A DNA stretch of 64,000 nt, from positions 2,356,001-2,420,000 of the forward strand of contig NZ_VFOA01000001.1 in the NCBI RefSeq assembly GCF_006715865.1, written 5' to 3'. This document shows, in pieces, positions 16,068 through 24,581 of this stretch. Each line of letters starts with the position of its first letter. Within the stretch, counting starts at the first letter, position 1. A model generated the notes under the pieces. That model was given only the letters and a program-made list of their open reading frames with translations, was not told where the DNA came from and searched no databases. The stretch is from Cellulomonas sp. SLBN-39 (GTDB lineage: Bacteria; Actinomycetota; Actinomycetes; Actinomycetales; Cellulomonadaceae). The position numbers and the translations under genes are program-made.

Positions 16068-17270
16068 ATGCCCGGCACCGCCGTACACCCCGAGCCCGGC
16101 GCCCCCGCGGCGCGGGTCCCGGTGCACGGGTCCGAGGTGCTGCCGTGGACGTCCCGCAGCGGCCGGCGCGCGGAGATCGAGGAGTACGTCGCCTCGATCC
16201 CGCCGATGATCGCCACGCTCGACCTGCCGGCCTCGCCCGGGCTGCTCGAGGCGTCCCAGCAGGCCCAGGTGCGGATCGGCGTGCTCGAAGAGGGCTACGC
16301 CGGGCAGGTGTCCACCCTGGAGCCGTTCCTCCTGCGCACCGAGGCCATCGCCTCGTCCCGGATCGAGGAGGAGCTGACCACGGTCGACCAGCTCGCACGT
16401 GCGCAGCACGGCATCCGGGCGCCGCGGTCCGCGCGCACCGTCAAGGGAGCCATCGACGGGCTCGCCCTTCTCGTGGCGCGCTCGACCGACGGCATCGCGC
16501 TCGACGACGTCCTCGCCGCGCACCGTCCGCTGATGGCCGACGACCCCGACGAGCGCTGGGACGCCGGCGCGCTGCGCACCGTGCAGAACTGGATCGGGGG
16601 GTCGCACCGGTCGCCGCGCGGGGCCGTCCACGTCCCGCCGGCGCCCGAGCGGGTCCCCGCGCTCATGGACGACCTGCTCACGTTCATGCGGAGGACGGAT
16701 GTCGACCCCGTCCTGCACGCCGCGGTCGCGCACGCCCAGTTCGAGAGCATCCACCCGTTCACCGACGGCAACGGGCGTCTCGGGCGCTCGCTCATCAACG
16801 CGCTCTGGCGGTACCGCGGTGTCACCCGCTCCATGGCGGTGCCCCTGGCGACGGCGATCGTCACGGATCGTGACCGGTACTTCCACCTCGTCAACGACTA
16901 CCGCGACGGTGACGTCGAGGCGTTCGCGCTCTACCTGGCCGACGCCGCCACCCGAGCGACCGCCGCGGCGACCGTGTCCGCGCAGCGGCTGGTGGCGCTC
17001 CCGGCCGAGTGGGCGGAGCGGGTCGGCGCGCGGGCGGGCTCGGCCGCCGCGACCCTGCTCGCACTGCTCCCCAGCCACCCGGTCGTCGATGCCTCCGACG
17101 TCGCCCGGCTCACCGGCGTGACGCTCTCGCGTGCGTACGCCGCGGTCGAGCGCCTCGTCGAGGCTGACGTGCTCCGCCCGATCACGCAGTCCCGGCGGGA
17201 CATGACGTGGGCGGCCGGTGACGTCCTCGACGAGGCCGACCTCATGGTCGACCGCCTCCGCGTCGGGTGA
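16068..17270 (+). CDS. Fic family protein with C-terminal winged helix
   Basis: 400-aa protein of the Fic fold, which usually transfers AMP from ATP to a target protein. The active motif HPFTDGNGRLGR is complete (229-240). The N-terminal inhibitory-helix position reads SSRIEE (96-101), so the expected Gly/Asn after Glu100 is Glu101. The C-terminal 70 residues form a DNA-binding-like winged helix (VVDASDVARLTGVTLSRAY). ATG 16068 has GGAG 7 bases upstream. Same-strand neighbours are unrelated. The inverted repeat upstream plus the winged helix suggest self-regulation (inference). Confidence 0.92.
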   Translation: MPGTAVHPEPGAPAARVPVHGSEVLPWTSRSGRRAEIEEYVASIPPMIATLDLPASPGLLEASQQAQVRIGVLEEGYAGQVSTLEPFLLRTEAIASSRIEEELTTVDQLARAQHGIRAPRSARTVKGAIDGLALLVARSTDGIALDDVLAAHRPLMADDPDERWDAGALRTVQNWIGGSHRSPRGAVHVPPAPERVPALMDDLLTFMRRTDVDPVLHAAVAHAQFESIHPFTDGNGRLGRSLINALWRYRGVTRSMAVPLATAIVTDRDRYFHLVNDYRDGDVEAFALYLADAATRATAAATVSAQRLVALPAEWAERVGARAGSAAATLLALLPSHPVVDASDVARLTGVTLSRAYAAVERLVEADVLRPITQSRRDMTWAAGDVLDEADLMVDRLRVG

Positions 17271-17286
17271 GCGGCCGAAAGGCCTG

Positions 17287-18312
17287 TCAGTCGAGGTAGT
17301 CGCGGAGGACCTGGGAACGGGACGGGTGCCGCAGCTTCGACATCGTCTTGGCCTCGATCTGACGGATCCGCTCGCGCGTGACGCCGTAGACCTTGCCGAT
17401 CTCGTCCAGCGTGCGCGGCTGGCCGTCGTCCAGGCCGAACCGCATGGACACGACGCCGGCCTCACGCTCGGACAGCGAGCCGAGGACCTGCTGCAGCTGC
17501 TCCTGCAGGAGCGTGAAGCTCGCGGCCTCGCTGGGGGCCACGGCCTCGGAGTCCTCGAGCAGGTCGCCGAACTCGCTGCTGCCGTCGTCGCCGAGCGGCG
17601 TGTGCAGGGAGATCGGGTCGCGCCCGTACCGCTGGACCTCCACGACGCGCTCGGGCGTCAGGTCCAGCTCCTTGGCCAGCTCCTCCGGGGTGGCCTCGCG
17701 GCCCGACTCCTGGAAGATCTGCCGCTGCAGGCGCGCGACCTTGTTGATGACCTCGACCATGTGCACCGGGATGCGGATCGTGCGCGCCTGGTCGGCCATG
17801 CCGCGGGTCACGGCCTGGCGGATCCACCACGTCGCGTACGTCGAGAACTTGAAGCCCTTGGTGTAGTCGAACTTCTCGACCGCACGGATCAGGCCCGCGT
17901 TGCCCTCCTGGATGAGATCCATGAAGAGCATGCCGCGGCCCGTGTACTTCTTCGCGATCGACACCACCAGGCGCAGGTTCGCCTCGATGAGGTGCGCCTT
18001 CGCGCGTCGCCCGTCGGCCGCGATGAGGTCGAGCTCGCGCCGCGTCGTGCCCGGGTGCTCCTGGTCGTGCGCGATCAGGTACGCGGCGAACTCCCCGGCC
18101 TCGATGCGGCGGGCGATGTCCACCTCCTGCTCCGCGTTGAGCAGCGCGACGCGGCCGATGATCCGCAGGTAGTCCTTGACGGGGTCGGCGGTGGCGCCGG
18201 CGTTGACGACGATCGCGGCGGGCGCGTCGTCCTCGTCCGGGGTCAGCACGAACGACGCGTCGGCGGTGTCCAGCTCGAGGGGCTCGACGGGGGCGGTGAG
18301 GGTGGCGGGCAC
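17287..18312 (-). CDS. RNA polymerase sigma factor, sigma-70 group 1/2 (SigA/SigB type)
   Basis: 341-aa sigma factor. Region 1.2 starts at [21 protein letters not shown]. Region 2 holds the core-binding and -10 recognition segments ([40 protein letters not shown]), region 3 follows, and region 4.2 is [21 protein letters not shown] long region 1.1 is absent, so it looks like a second (SigB-like) or short principal factor. GTG 18312 is chosen because GGAGA lies 5 bases upstream and longer frames read low-complexity sequence. Its stop is 17 bases from the convergent fic stop. Confidence 0.92.
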   Translation of the reverse strand: MPATLTAPVEPLELDTADASFVLTPDEDDAPAAIVVNAGATADPVKDYLRIIGRVALLNAEQEVDIARRIEAGEFAAYLIAHDQEHPGTTRRELDLIAADGRRAKAHLIEANLRLVVSIAKKYTGRGMLFMDLIQEGNAGLIRAVEKFDYTKGFKFSTYATWWIRQAVTRGMADQARTIRIPVHMVEVINKVARLQRQIFQESGREATPEELAKELDLTPERVVEVQRYGRDPISLHTPLGDDGSSEFGDLLEDSEAVAPSEAASFTLLQEQLQQVLGSLSEREAGVVSMRFGLDDGQPRTLDEIGKVYGVTRERIRQIEAKTMSKLRHPSRSQVLRDYLD

Positions 18313-18604
18313 GGGCTCTCCGTTCGGTACGGCGGGCAAGGCGCAAGACGGTGCACGATCGGGGCGGACCGGGTCCGTGGCACGGGCCGGTCGGGCGCCC
18401 CCAGGGGCGTGGCGCCGCAGCAGGCGGGGACGTCGGCGCGGCGGCCGGGGGAGGAGTGCTGCGGTCGTGCACGGGCGGGCGCGGTGCTCGCGGGTGCGTC
18501 GGGATCCTGACCATTGTCGCACGCGACGTCAGCACGTGCCGGTGGTCGGGCCCAGGACGGGCCCCGCACGGCGCCCCCACCGCCCGCCGACCTGCGGTTC
18601 CACC

Positions 18605-20560
18605 TCAGAGTGCGACGAGCCGACCGTCCGGCGTCAGCGTCCGTCGGCCGTCCGCACCGAAGTCCACCGTCACCCTCGCCCCGCGGACGTCGACGACGCG
18701 GCCGAGCCCGTGCCGGTCGTGCGTGACCCGCTGCCCCGCGGTGAACGCCGCACCCGCCGCGGCGCGGGCCGTCCCCGCCCGGCCCGGGGAGACGGACCGA
18801 GCCGCCACCGGCGTGCCGTCCGGACGCGTCGGAGCGGCCTCGAGCGCGTCGAGGTACGGCGACCGCCGGGCGGGCCTGCCGCCGCGCCGCCCCGCCGACC
18901 ACGTGGCCACGAGGTGCCGCCGCGCCCGCGTCGTCGCGACGTACACGAGCCGGCGCTCCTCGGCGAGCTCCGCGGGCGTCGTCGCGTACACCGAGGGCAG
19001 CGAGCCGTCGGCCGCGCGGGCGATCACGCACGCCTCCCACTCCAGGCCCTTGGCGCGGTGGATCGTCGTGACCGTGACGGCCCCGCGTCCCGGCGGCGCG
19101 TGGTCCTCGGCGGCGCGACGGTCGAGGTCGGCCGACAGGGCTCGCAGCGTGCGGCTCAGGTGCGCCGGCAGCCCCGCCACCAGCGCGCCCAGGGCGTGGA
19201 GGGCGTCCCAGCGCTCGCGGGCGGCGCCGGTGCCGTCCGGCGGGTCGTCCGGGTCGTAGCCGGCGCGGGCCAGGGCGGCGTGCAGTGTCGGGGCGGGGTC
19301 GTCGTCGGGCGCCTCCGACGCCTGCCGGCGCACCGCGGTGAGCACCTGCGCGATCTCGCGCCGCTCGAAGTACCGCGTGCCGTCGCCGGCCGTCACGGGG
19401 ACGCCGGCGTCGCGCAGCGCGGCGGTGATCGGGACGGCCTGGGCGTTGAAGCGGTGCAGGACCGCGATCTCGTGCGCGGGCACCCTGGCGCGCAGCCAGC
19501 GCTGCACGGTGGCGACGATCTGCGCGTCCTCGTCGTCCTCGTCGTCGCACCGCAGGACCACCGGGGCGGGCCCGTCGCCGCGCATGCCGACCAGCGGCGG
19601 CCCGGCGGCCTCGGGACGGCCGGCCATGAGCCGGTTGGCGGCGTCGACGACCTGCGTGGTCGAGCGGTGGTCCCGCACCAGGTCGACGGTCACGGCGTGC
19701 GGGAACCGCACCGTGAAGTCCCGCAGCAGCGCGGTGTCCGCGCCCTTGAACGCGTAGACGGCCTGCCGGGCGTCGCCGACGACGACCAGCTGGTCCCGCC
19801 CGCCGAGCCACGCGTCGAGCAGCCGCTGCTGCGCCGGGTCGGTGTCCTGGTACTCGTCGACGGCGAACGCCGTGTACTGCCGGCGCACCGCGGCCGCCAC
19901 GTCGGCGTCCTCCTCGAGCAGCCGGGCGCAGCAGGCGAGGAGGTCGGCGAAGTCGAGCACGCCGGCGTCGCGCTTCGCCGCCGCGTACCGGCGCATCGCC
20001 CCCGCGGCGGTGGGGATCGCCATGCCCGGCCGGCGACCGGCCGCAGCCGCCTGCGCCTCGTACTCCTCGGGCGTCAGGTCGCGCGCGGCGGCCCACGTCA
20101 GCTCGGTCGCCAGGTCGGTGACGAGGGCAGCGTCGACGTCCCGGGCCGGGGTGCGCAGCACGGCACCCAGGGCGGAGCGCAGGTAGCGGTAGTAGGTGGC
20201 TCCGCCGTCGGCGTCCAGCAGCACCGGGCCGTCGCCGGGCAGGCCCGTCGCGCGCCAGAAGTAGCGCAGCTGCCGCAGCGCGGCGGCGTGGAACGTGCGG
20301 GCCTGGACGGCGCCGACCCCCAGGCGGCCCAGCCGGTCCCGCAGCTCGCCCGCGGCCTTGGTCGAGTGCGTGAGGGCGAGCACGGTGCCGGCCGGCACCG
20401 TGCCGGTCAGGTGCTGGTAGGCGATGCGGTGCGTGAGGGTGCGGGTCTTGCCGGTCCCCGCGCCGGCCATGACCCGCACGGGACCCGGGCGCGCCAGGAC
20501 GGCAGCGGTCTGCTGCTCGTCCAGGCCCGCGAGCACGCGCTCCGCCGCCGCGTCGTGCAC
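18605..20560 (-). CDS. UvrD/PcrA-like ATP-dependent DNA helicase
   Basis: 651-aa superfamily 1A helicase, 3'-5' by family. Walker A is AGAGTGKT (near residue 35), Walker B/motif II is VDEYQDTDPAQ, motif III is VVVGDARQAVYAFKGA and motif V/VI are IHRAKGLEWE and RLVYVATTRAR. The C-terminus has a small tudor-like domain (GQRVTHDRHGLGRVVDV), as in PcrA. GTG 20560 is chosen (GGAGG 6 bases upstream); GTG 20563 is the alternative with only 3 bases. It stands alone between the sigma factor and the MBL gene. Confidence 0.9.
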   Translation of the reverse strand: MHDAAAERVLAGLDEQQTAAVLARPGPVRVMAGAGTGKTRTLTHRIAYQHLTGTVPAGTVLALTHSTKAAGELRDRLGRLGVGAVQARTFHAAALRQLRYFWRATGLPGDGPVLLDADGGATYYRYLRSALGAVLRTPARDVDAALVTDLATELTWAAARDLTPEEYEAQAAAAGRRPGMAIPTAAGAMRRYAAAKRDAGVLDFADLLACCARLLEEDADVAAAVRRQYTAFAVDEYQDTDPAQQRLLDAWLGGRDQLVVVGDARQAVYAFKGADTALLRDFTVRFPHAVTVDLVRDHRSTTQVVDAANRLMAGRPEAAGPPLVGMRGDGPAPVVLRCDDEDDEDAQIVATVQRWLRARVPAHEIAVLHRFNAQAVPITAALRDAGVPVTAGDGTRYFERREIAQVLTAVRRQASEAPDDDPAPTLHAALARAGYDPDDPPDGTGAARERWDALHALGALVAGLPAHLSRTLRALSADLDRRAAEDHAPPGRGAVTVTTIHRAKGLEWEACVIARAADGSLPSVYATTPAELAEERRLVYVATTRARRHLVATWSAGRRGGRPARRSPYLDALEAAPTRPDGTPVAARSVSPGRAGTARAAAGAAFTAGQRVTHDRHGLGRVVDVRGARVTVDFGADGRRTLTPDGRLVAL

Positions 20561-20610
20561 CACGTCCCTCCGCCCGGTCGTCCGTCGAGGACACATCGTG
20601 CCCCGTGGCG

Positions 20611-21336
20611 TCAGTCTGCGTGACCGGCCGCGGCGCGGCGCACCTGCTCGTGGACGGCGGCCAGGTCGCCGCGCCACGGTGCGCCGTGCCCGGGCAGGAC
20701 CCAGCTCGCCCCGAGGCCCGCGAGCCGTGCGAGCGAGTCGAGCGCCTGCGCCGGGTCGTCCGTGAAGGGCGCCGGCTGCAGCCCGGTGCGTCCGGTCAGC
20801 ACGTCGCGCGTGGTGAGCGCGTCGCCGACCATCACGGCATCCGCGACGGGCACGTGCACGGCGATGCTGCCGGGGGAGTGCCCGGGCATCCCGACCACGC
20901 GCGGCGCGCCGGGCAGCGGCAGCACGTCACCGTCGCCCACCTCGACGACCTGCGTGAGGTACGTGGTGCGCAGGCCGCCCTTGCGCAGGCTGTAGGCGAG
21001 GAACCCCGCGACGGCGCCGAGCCGCCACGGTCCGAAGGCCGGTCGCGGCTTGTCGCCGCCCCGGGCGCGGTCGGCGTCGGCGGCGTGCACGTAGACGGGC
21101 ACGCCGTGCTCGCGGCGCAGGCGCTCGGCGAAGCCGAGGTGGTCGGTGTCGCCGTGGGTCAGGACGACGCCGCGCACGTCGGCGGGCGTGCGACCCATGG
21201 CGGCGAGCTCGCGGAGCAGGTCGTGCCAGTGGCCCGCCAGGCCGGCGTCGACCACGGTGACGCCGTCCTCGGTGTCGACCAGGTAGGCGGCGACGACGTC
21301 GTTGCCGATGCGGTGCAGGTGCGGACCGAGCTTCAT
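20611..21336 (-). CDS. MBL fold metallo-hydrolase
   Basis: 241-aa metallo-beta-lactamase-fold enzyme. The metal motif is LTHGDTDH (a variant of HxHxDH in which the first His is followed by Gly), with later ligands in MPGHSPGSI, VMVGDAL and LPGHGAP. The substrate is unknown; the family includes glyoxalase- and quorum-quenching-type hydrolases. Divergent from a TetR gene, with a palindromic operator between them, so it is probably the regulated target. Confidence 0.88.
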   Translation of the reverse strand: MKLGPHLHRIGNDVVAAYLVDTEDGVTVVDAGLAGHWHDLLRELAAMGRTPADVRGVVLTHGDTDHLGFAERLRREHGVPVYVHAADADRARGGDKPRPAFGPWRLGAVAGFLAYSLRKGGLRTTYLTQVVEVGDGDVLPLPGAPRVVGMPGHSPGSIAVHVPVADAVMVGDALTTRDVLTGRTGLQPAPFTDDPAQALDSLARLAGLGASWVLPGHGAPWRGDLAAVHEQVRRAAAGHAD

Positions 21337-21365
21337 GGGGAGGCCTCTCCGGGCGCGTGGTAGGA

Positions 21366-21406
21366 ATGGCTACGGTAGTTAGCCATCATGGCTAACGTCA
21401 ATAGCC
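21366..21406. promoter_or_regulatory. TetR operator cluster
   Basis: GTTAGCC-ATCAT-GGCTAAC (21378-21396) is a perfect inverted repeat. Flanking half-sites TGGCTA (21367-21372) and TAGCCA (21402-21407) repeat the same core. It lies 42 bases before the MBL start and 24 bases before the tetR start and probably represses both. Confidence 0.75.
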
Positions 21407-21419
21407 ATCAGGAGCGCCG

Positions 21420-21950
21420 ATGCCCACGCCGGAACGCACGTCCCTCGAGCAGATCGTCGCGGCCGGTCGCGACCTGCTCGAGGCCCAGGGGGAGGCGCGG
21501 CTCACCATGCAGGCGGTGGCCGCCGCGGTGGGGGTCCGGGCGCCGTCCCTGTACAAGCGGGTGCGCGACCGCGAGGCCCTGCTCGCCCTCGTCGCGGGGG
21601 CCACGGCCGACGACCTCGCCGACCGTCTGACGGCCTCGGACGCGACCGTGGCCGGGGTCGCGCGGGCCTACCGCGCGTTCGCGCACGAGCGGCCCCGGGG
21701 GTTCCGGCTGCTGCTGGCCGGCGGCGCGGACGCCGAGCACCTCGCGCGCGTCAGCGACCCGGTGCTGCGCGTGGCGGCGGACCTCGTCGGGGAGGACGAT
21801 GCCCTCGAGGCCGCCCGGCTCGTCACGGCGTGGGCCACGGGGTTCCTCACCATGGAGCTCTCCGGGGCGTTCCGCCTGGGCGGGGACCTGGACGAGGCCT
21901 TCGAGTACGGGCTCGCGCGGCTCGCCGTCGCGCTGCGACCGGCCGGCTGA
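21420..21950 (+). CDS. TetR/AcrR family transcriptional regulator
   Basis: 176-aa repressor. The N-terminal helix-turn-helix (residues 8-55) includes AVAAAVGVRAPSLYKRVRDR, and the C-terminal half resembles the WHG/TetR_C dimerisation domain (MTMELSG-like FLTMELSGAF). ATG 21420 has AGGAG 5 bases upstream. Divergent from the MBL-fold gene across an operator-like palindrome. Confidence 0.9.
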   Translation: MPTPERTSLEQIVAAGRDLLEAQGEARLTMQAVAAAVGVRAPSLYKRVRDREALLALVAGATADDLADRLTASDATVAGVARAYRAFAHERPRGFRLLLAGGADAEHLARVSDPVLRVAADLVGEDDALEAARLVTAWATGFLTMELSGAFRLGGDLDEAFEYGLARLAVALRPAG

Positions 21951-21985
21951 CGCCCCGCACGGGGCGCCGGCCGGCCGGCGGTGCG

Positions 21986-22204
21986 TCAGTCGCGCTCGTC
22001 GATGCGGTGCCGCTCGTCGAGGATCGTCGCGCCCGCGGCGACCAGCTTGAGCTCGTGGGCACGGAAGTGGTGCCCGCAGAAGTGCAGCGCGGTCCCGTCG
22101 GCGCCGCCGAGCGTGGCGCGGACGAAGGCCTGGGCGCCGCAGCGGTCGCAGCGGTCCTCGCGGGTGAGCGTGGCGGTGGGGGCGTCGGCGGTCGTGGTGC
22201 TCAT
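21986..22204 (-). CDS. Small zinc-ribbon protein (DUF7455 type)
   Basis: 72-aa protein with two zinc-ligand pairs, CDRCGAQAF and HFCGHHFRAHE, which matches a small actinobacterial family of unknown function. The whole body from RCDRCG to ILDERHR is conserved in the family. Convergent with tetR (35-base gap). Confidence 0.85.
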   Translation of the reverse strand: MSTTTADAPTATLTREDRCDRCGAQAFVRATLGGADGTALHFCGHHFRAHELKLVAAGATILDERHRIDERD

Positions 22205-22365
22205 GGGCGGACTCCTCGTCTCGCTGGTCGGCGAGCGACGCTCGTCCGGATGACGGCACCGCGCGTTCTGCCATCTGAACCATCGGCCACCGCCGGCACA
22301 TTCCGAGCATCTGTTCGCCCACTGCTGAACCGGTCGCCCGGCACCGGCGCTCCCCGCGCAGCACG

Positions 22366-22409
22366 ACGCCCCCCGCGCACCGCCGGACGGGACGGTGCGC
22401 GGGGGGCGT
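22366..22409 (-). terminator. Strong terminator after the GH62 gene
   Basis: A perfect 16-bp stem (22366-22381 with 22394-22409) and a 12-base loop lie 10 bases past the GH62 stop. The rest of 22205-22365 is the upstream region of the zinc-ribbon gene; I see nothing else in it. Confidence 0.7.
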
Positions 22410-22418
22410 GCGGTGCGG

Positions 22419-23957
22419 CTAGCGCTGCAGCGTCAGCAGGCCCGGCCGGTACGGCAGGCGGCCGTAGTCGCCGCCCGAGCTCGGGTCACGGCCCTGGTAG
22501 AGCAGCTGCAGGTTGCACGGGTCGACCGTCATGGTCTGGTCCGCGCTGACCCGCAGCAGCTCACCGTGGCTGATGTCGTTGGTCCACGAGGCGCCGCTGT
22601 TGGCCTTGCCGGCGAACGGGTTGCTCTCCGTCGCGGCCTGCGGGGTCCACGTGCCGCCCAGGCTCGTGGCGGTGAAGGACCGGAAGTACCGGCCCTGCGC
22701 GCCGATCGCCTCGACGATCATCAGGTACCGCTGCTGGCCCTGGATCTTGTAGACCTGCACGGCCTCGAACAGGTTGTTCGTGGTGTCGGTCATGATCGTC
22801 TGGTACGCCGACCCGAAGCTGCCCGGGAAGTTCCCGATCGGCATGCTGGCCCGGTAGATGCGGCCGTTGTCGCCGGCGAAGAACAGGTACATGTTCTGGT
22901 CGTCACCGATGAGCGCCTGGTCGATCGGCCCGGTGCCCGAGTTGGTGATCGTGCCGGTGAACAGGGTCTGGTGCGCGGACCAGCCGTTGACGTTGTCGGG
23001 GTTCGTCGACGTCCGGTACGAGAACGACGGGCCGCCCCACTGGTACGCCATCACCCAGATGTTCTTCGGGGCGAAGTAGAACAGCGACGGCGCGACCGCC
23101 GTGAACGGCATCGAGTTCTGGCTCGCCGAGCCCATCTGCGAGTAGTTCGAGAACAGCCCGAACTTCATCGAGCCCCACGAGGACCCGTTGTCGTGCGTCG
23201 TGGCGTACACGAGCTGCTGCCCGTTGTACGGCGCGACCGTGAAGTCCTTGAGCGACGCCCAGCCGGACCGGGGCTGCGCGAGCGGGCCCGACGAGGTCCA
23301 CCGGTACGACGACGGCAGCGTGCAGGTGCCGCCCGGCGGGGGAGTCGTGGTCGTCGGCGACGGCGTCGGCGTGGAGCCGCCCCCGCCCACCTGGACGAGC
23401 TGCCACTGCTGGTTGGCGCCGCCCCAGCTCGTGTACTGCACGATGTTCGCGCCGTCCGCCGTGGACGCGCCCTGCACCTCGACGGCCTTGTTCGACTGCC
23501 GGTTGATCAGCGTGACCGTGCCGTTGGCCGAGTCCTGCAGCCGGAACTGCTGGTTGGCCTGGTTGCGGTCCGTGTACTGCAGGATCGACGCGCCGTCCGC
23601 GGTCGACCAGTTGTAGACGTCGAGCACCTTGCCCGAGTGCCGGGACTTGATCCGGTAGTACCCGTCGCCGGAGTCCACGAACTGCCACTGCTGCTGGGCC
23701 TGGTCGTTGCGCGTCCACTGCGTGATGCGCCCGCCGTCGGCGGTCGAGAGGTTGTACACGTCGAGGGCCTTGCCGCTGCCGCGGTTGACCAGCACGTAAG
23801 ACGCGTTGGTGTCGACCGTCGCCGCCGACGCCGCCGGTGCGGCGACGACCGCCAGCGCTCCCGCCGACAGGGCGGTGGCCGTGGCGACGAGGGCCGCGGT
23901 CAGTCTCCGCCGGCCCCCCACCCGGGCGGAGCCCCCGGGGGCACGTGCTGGTCTCAT
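22419..23957 (-). CDS. Secreted GH62 alpha-L-arabinofuranosidase with ricin-type lectin domain
   Basis: 512-aa secreted enzyme that removes arabinose side chains from arabinoxylan. A signal peptide (1-46, ending ASAAT) is followed by a ricin B-type CBM13 (about 52-190) with three repeats ending in QQW/QQF, then a Pro/Thr linker (195-210) and the GH62 domain (211-512). Expected GH62 acids are seen in [12 protein letters not shown] (Asp238), [12 protein letters not shown] and [16 protein letters not shown] 23957 has AAGGAG 7 bases upstream; the 26 upstream codons lie in the leader. A LacI-type palindrome lies upstream. Confidence 0.93.
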   Translation of the reverse strand: MRPARAPGGSARVGGRRRLTAALVATATALSAGALAVVAAPAASAATVDTNASYVLVNRGSGKALDVYNLSTADGGRITQWTRNDQAQQQWQFVDSGDGYYRIKSRHSGKVLDVYNWSTADGASILQYTDRNQANQQFRLQDSANGTVTLINRQSNKAVEVQGASTADGANIVQYTSWGGANQQWQLVQVGGGGSTPTPSPTTTTPPPGGTCTLPSSYRWTSSGPLAQPRSGWASLKDFTVAPYNGQQLVYATTHDNGSSWGSMKFGLFSNYSQMGSASQNSMPFTAVAPSLFYFAPKNIWVMAYQWGGPSFSYRTSTNPDNVNGWSAHQTLFTGTITNSGTGPIDQALIGDDQNMYLFFAGDNGRIYRASMPIGNFPGSFGSAYQTIMTDTTNNLFEAVQVYKIQGQQRYLMIVEAIGAQGRYFRSFTATSLGGTWTPQAATESNPFAGKANSGASWTNDISHGELLRVSADQTMTVDPCNLQLLYQGRDPSSGGDYGRLPYRPGLLTLQR

Positions 23958-24115
23958 GGTGCTCTCCTTCGAGTCATCAGAGCGGACGCAGGCGGCGCTT
24001 CCCGGGCGCGGGTGGTCGGCACCGTTGCGGACCACCCGCCCCGCAGCGTGCTGCGGTTGTGAACCTTCACACTGCCAGGCTGCTGAGTCGGGGTGAAGAC
24101 TGCTGAAACGATTTG

Positions 24116-24129
24116 GGAGAACGTTCTCC
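24116..24129. promoter_or_regulatory. Palindrome upstream of GH62, possible LacI-family operator
   Basis: GGAGAACGTTCTCC is a perfect 14-bp palindrome with a central CG, about 160 bases upstream of the GH62 start. LacI-family regulators of polysaccharide genes in actinobacteria bind sites of this shape. The remainder of the 23958-24297 gap has one GGGGTGAAG (24090-24098) and no gene I can support. Confidence 0.55.
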
Positions 24130-24297
24130 GGACGCTGCGGACGCGGGCACGCAGGAGATGCCGCGTCGGCCGACCACCGACCCCGACGACTGCTGAGCGG
24201 CTCAGCGAGGGCCTCCGCCGCGGAGCCGCCCGCTCCACATCTGCCCCCACGCGCGACGCCAGAGGCCGGGCCTGCGAGAGAGGTGCAGGTCAGGCGG

Positions 24298-24370
24298 TGG
24301 GCCCCGTGGGGATCGAACCCACAACCCGCGGATTAAAAGTCCGCTGCTCTGCCGGTTGAGCTAGAGGCCC
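24298..24370 (-). tRNA. tRNA-Lys (anticodon UUU)
   Basis: A 73-base cloverleaf is readable on the minus strand: acceptor GGGCCTC with GGGGCCC, D arm TAGCTCAACCGGCAGAGCA, anticodon arm GCGGA-CTTTTAA-TCCGC with anticodon TTT, T arm GTGGG-TTCGATC-CCCAC and discriminator A. Acceptor position 6-67 is a U-G pair. CCA is not encoded (CCG follows). Confidence 0.97.
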
Positions 24371-24569
24371 CGGGACGGGCAGGAGCCTGCTGGGCCCAGG
24401 TGGACGACGAGATCGAAGGGCCCTGAGGTCAGCACTGCGCATCCGGGTGCCCAGGGTACGCGGAGCGCGACCCCGCGGGCGGGGCTGCGGGGCGCAGCGG
24501 ATGCCGGTCGGGCTCGGGATCCCACGTCGACGGATGCGAGCCGACCGGTCCGGTGCCGGTGGCCGGATC

Positions 24570-24575
24570 TAGACT
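24570..24575 (+). promoter_or_regulatory. -10 box for a leaderless transcript
   Basis: TAGACT lies 6 bases before the GTG start at 24582, so transcription would begin at or next to the start codon. No Shine-Dalgarno precedes the gene. A -35 is not obvious. Confidence 0.5.
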
Positions 24576-24581
24576 CCGGAC

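Noticed and set aside
24298..24370. tRNA-Lys as the attachment site of an integrated element
   Set aside because: No integrase, no repeated tRNA 3' end and no change in composition on either side.
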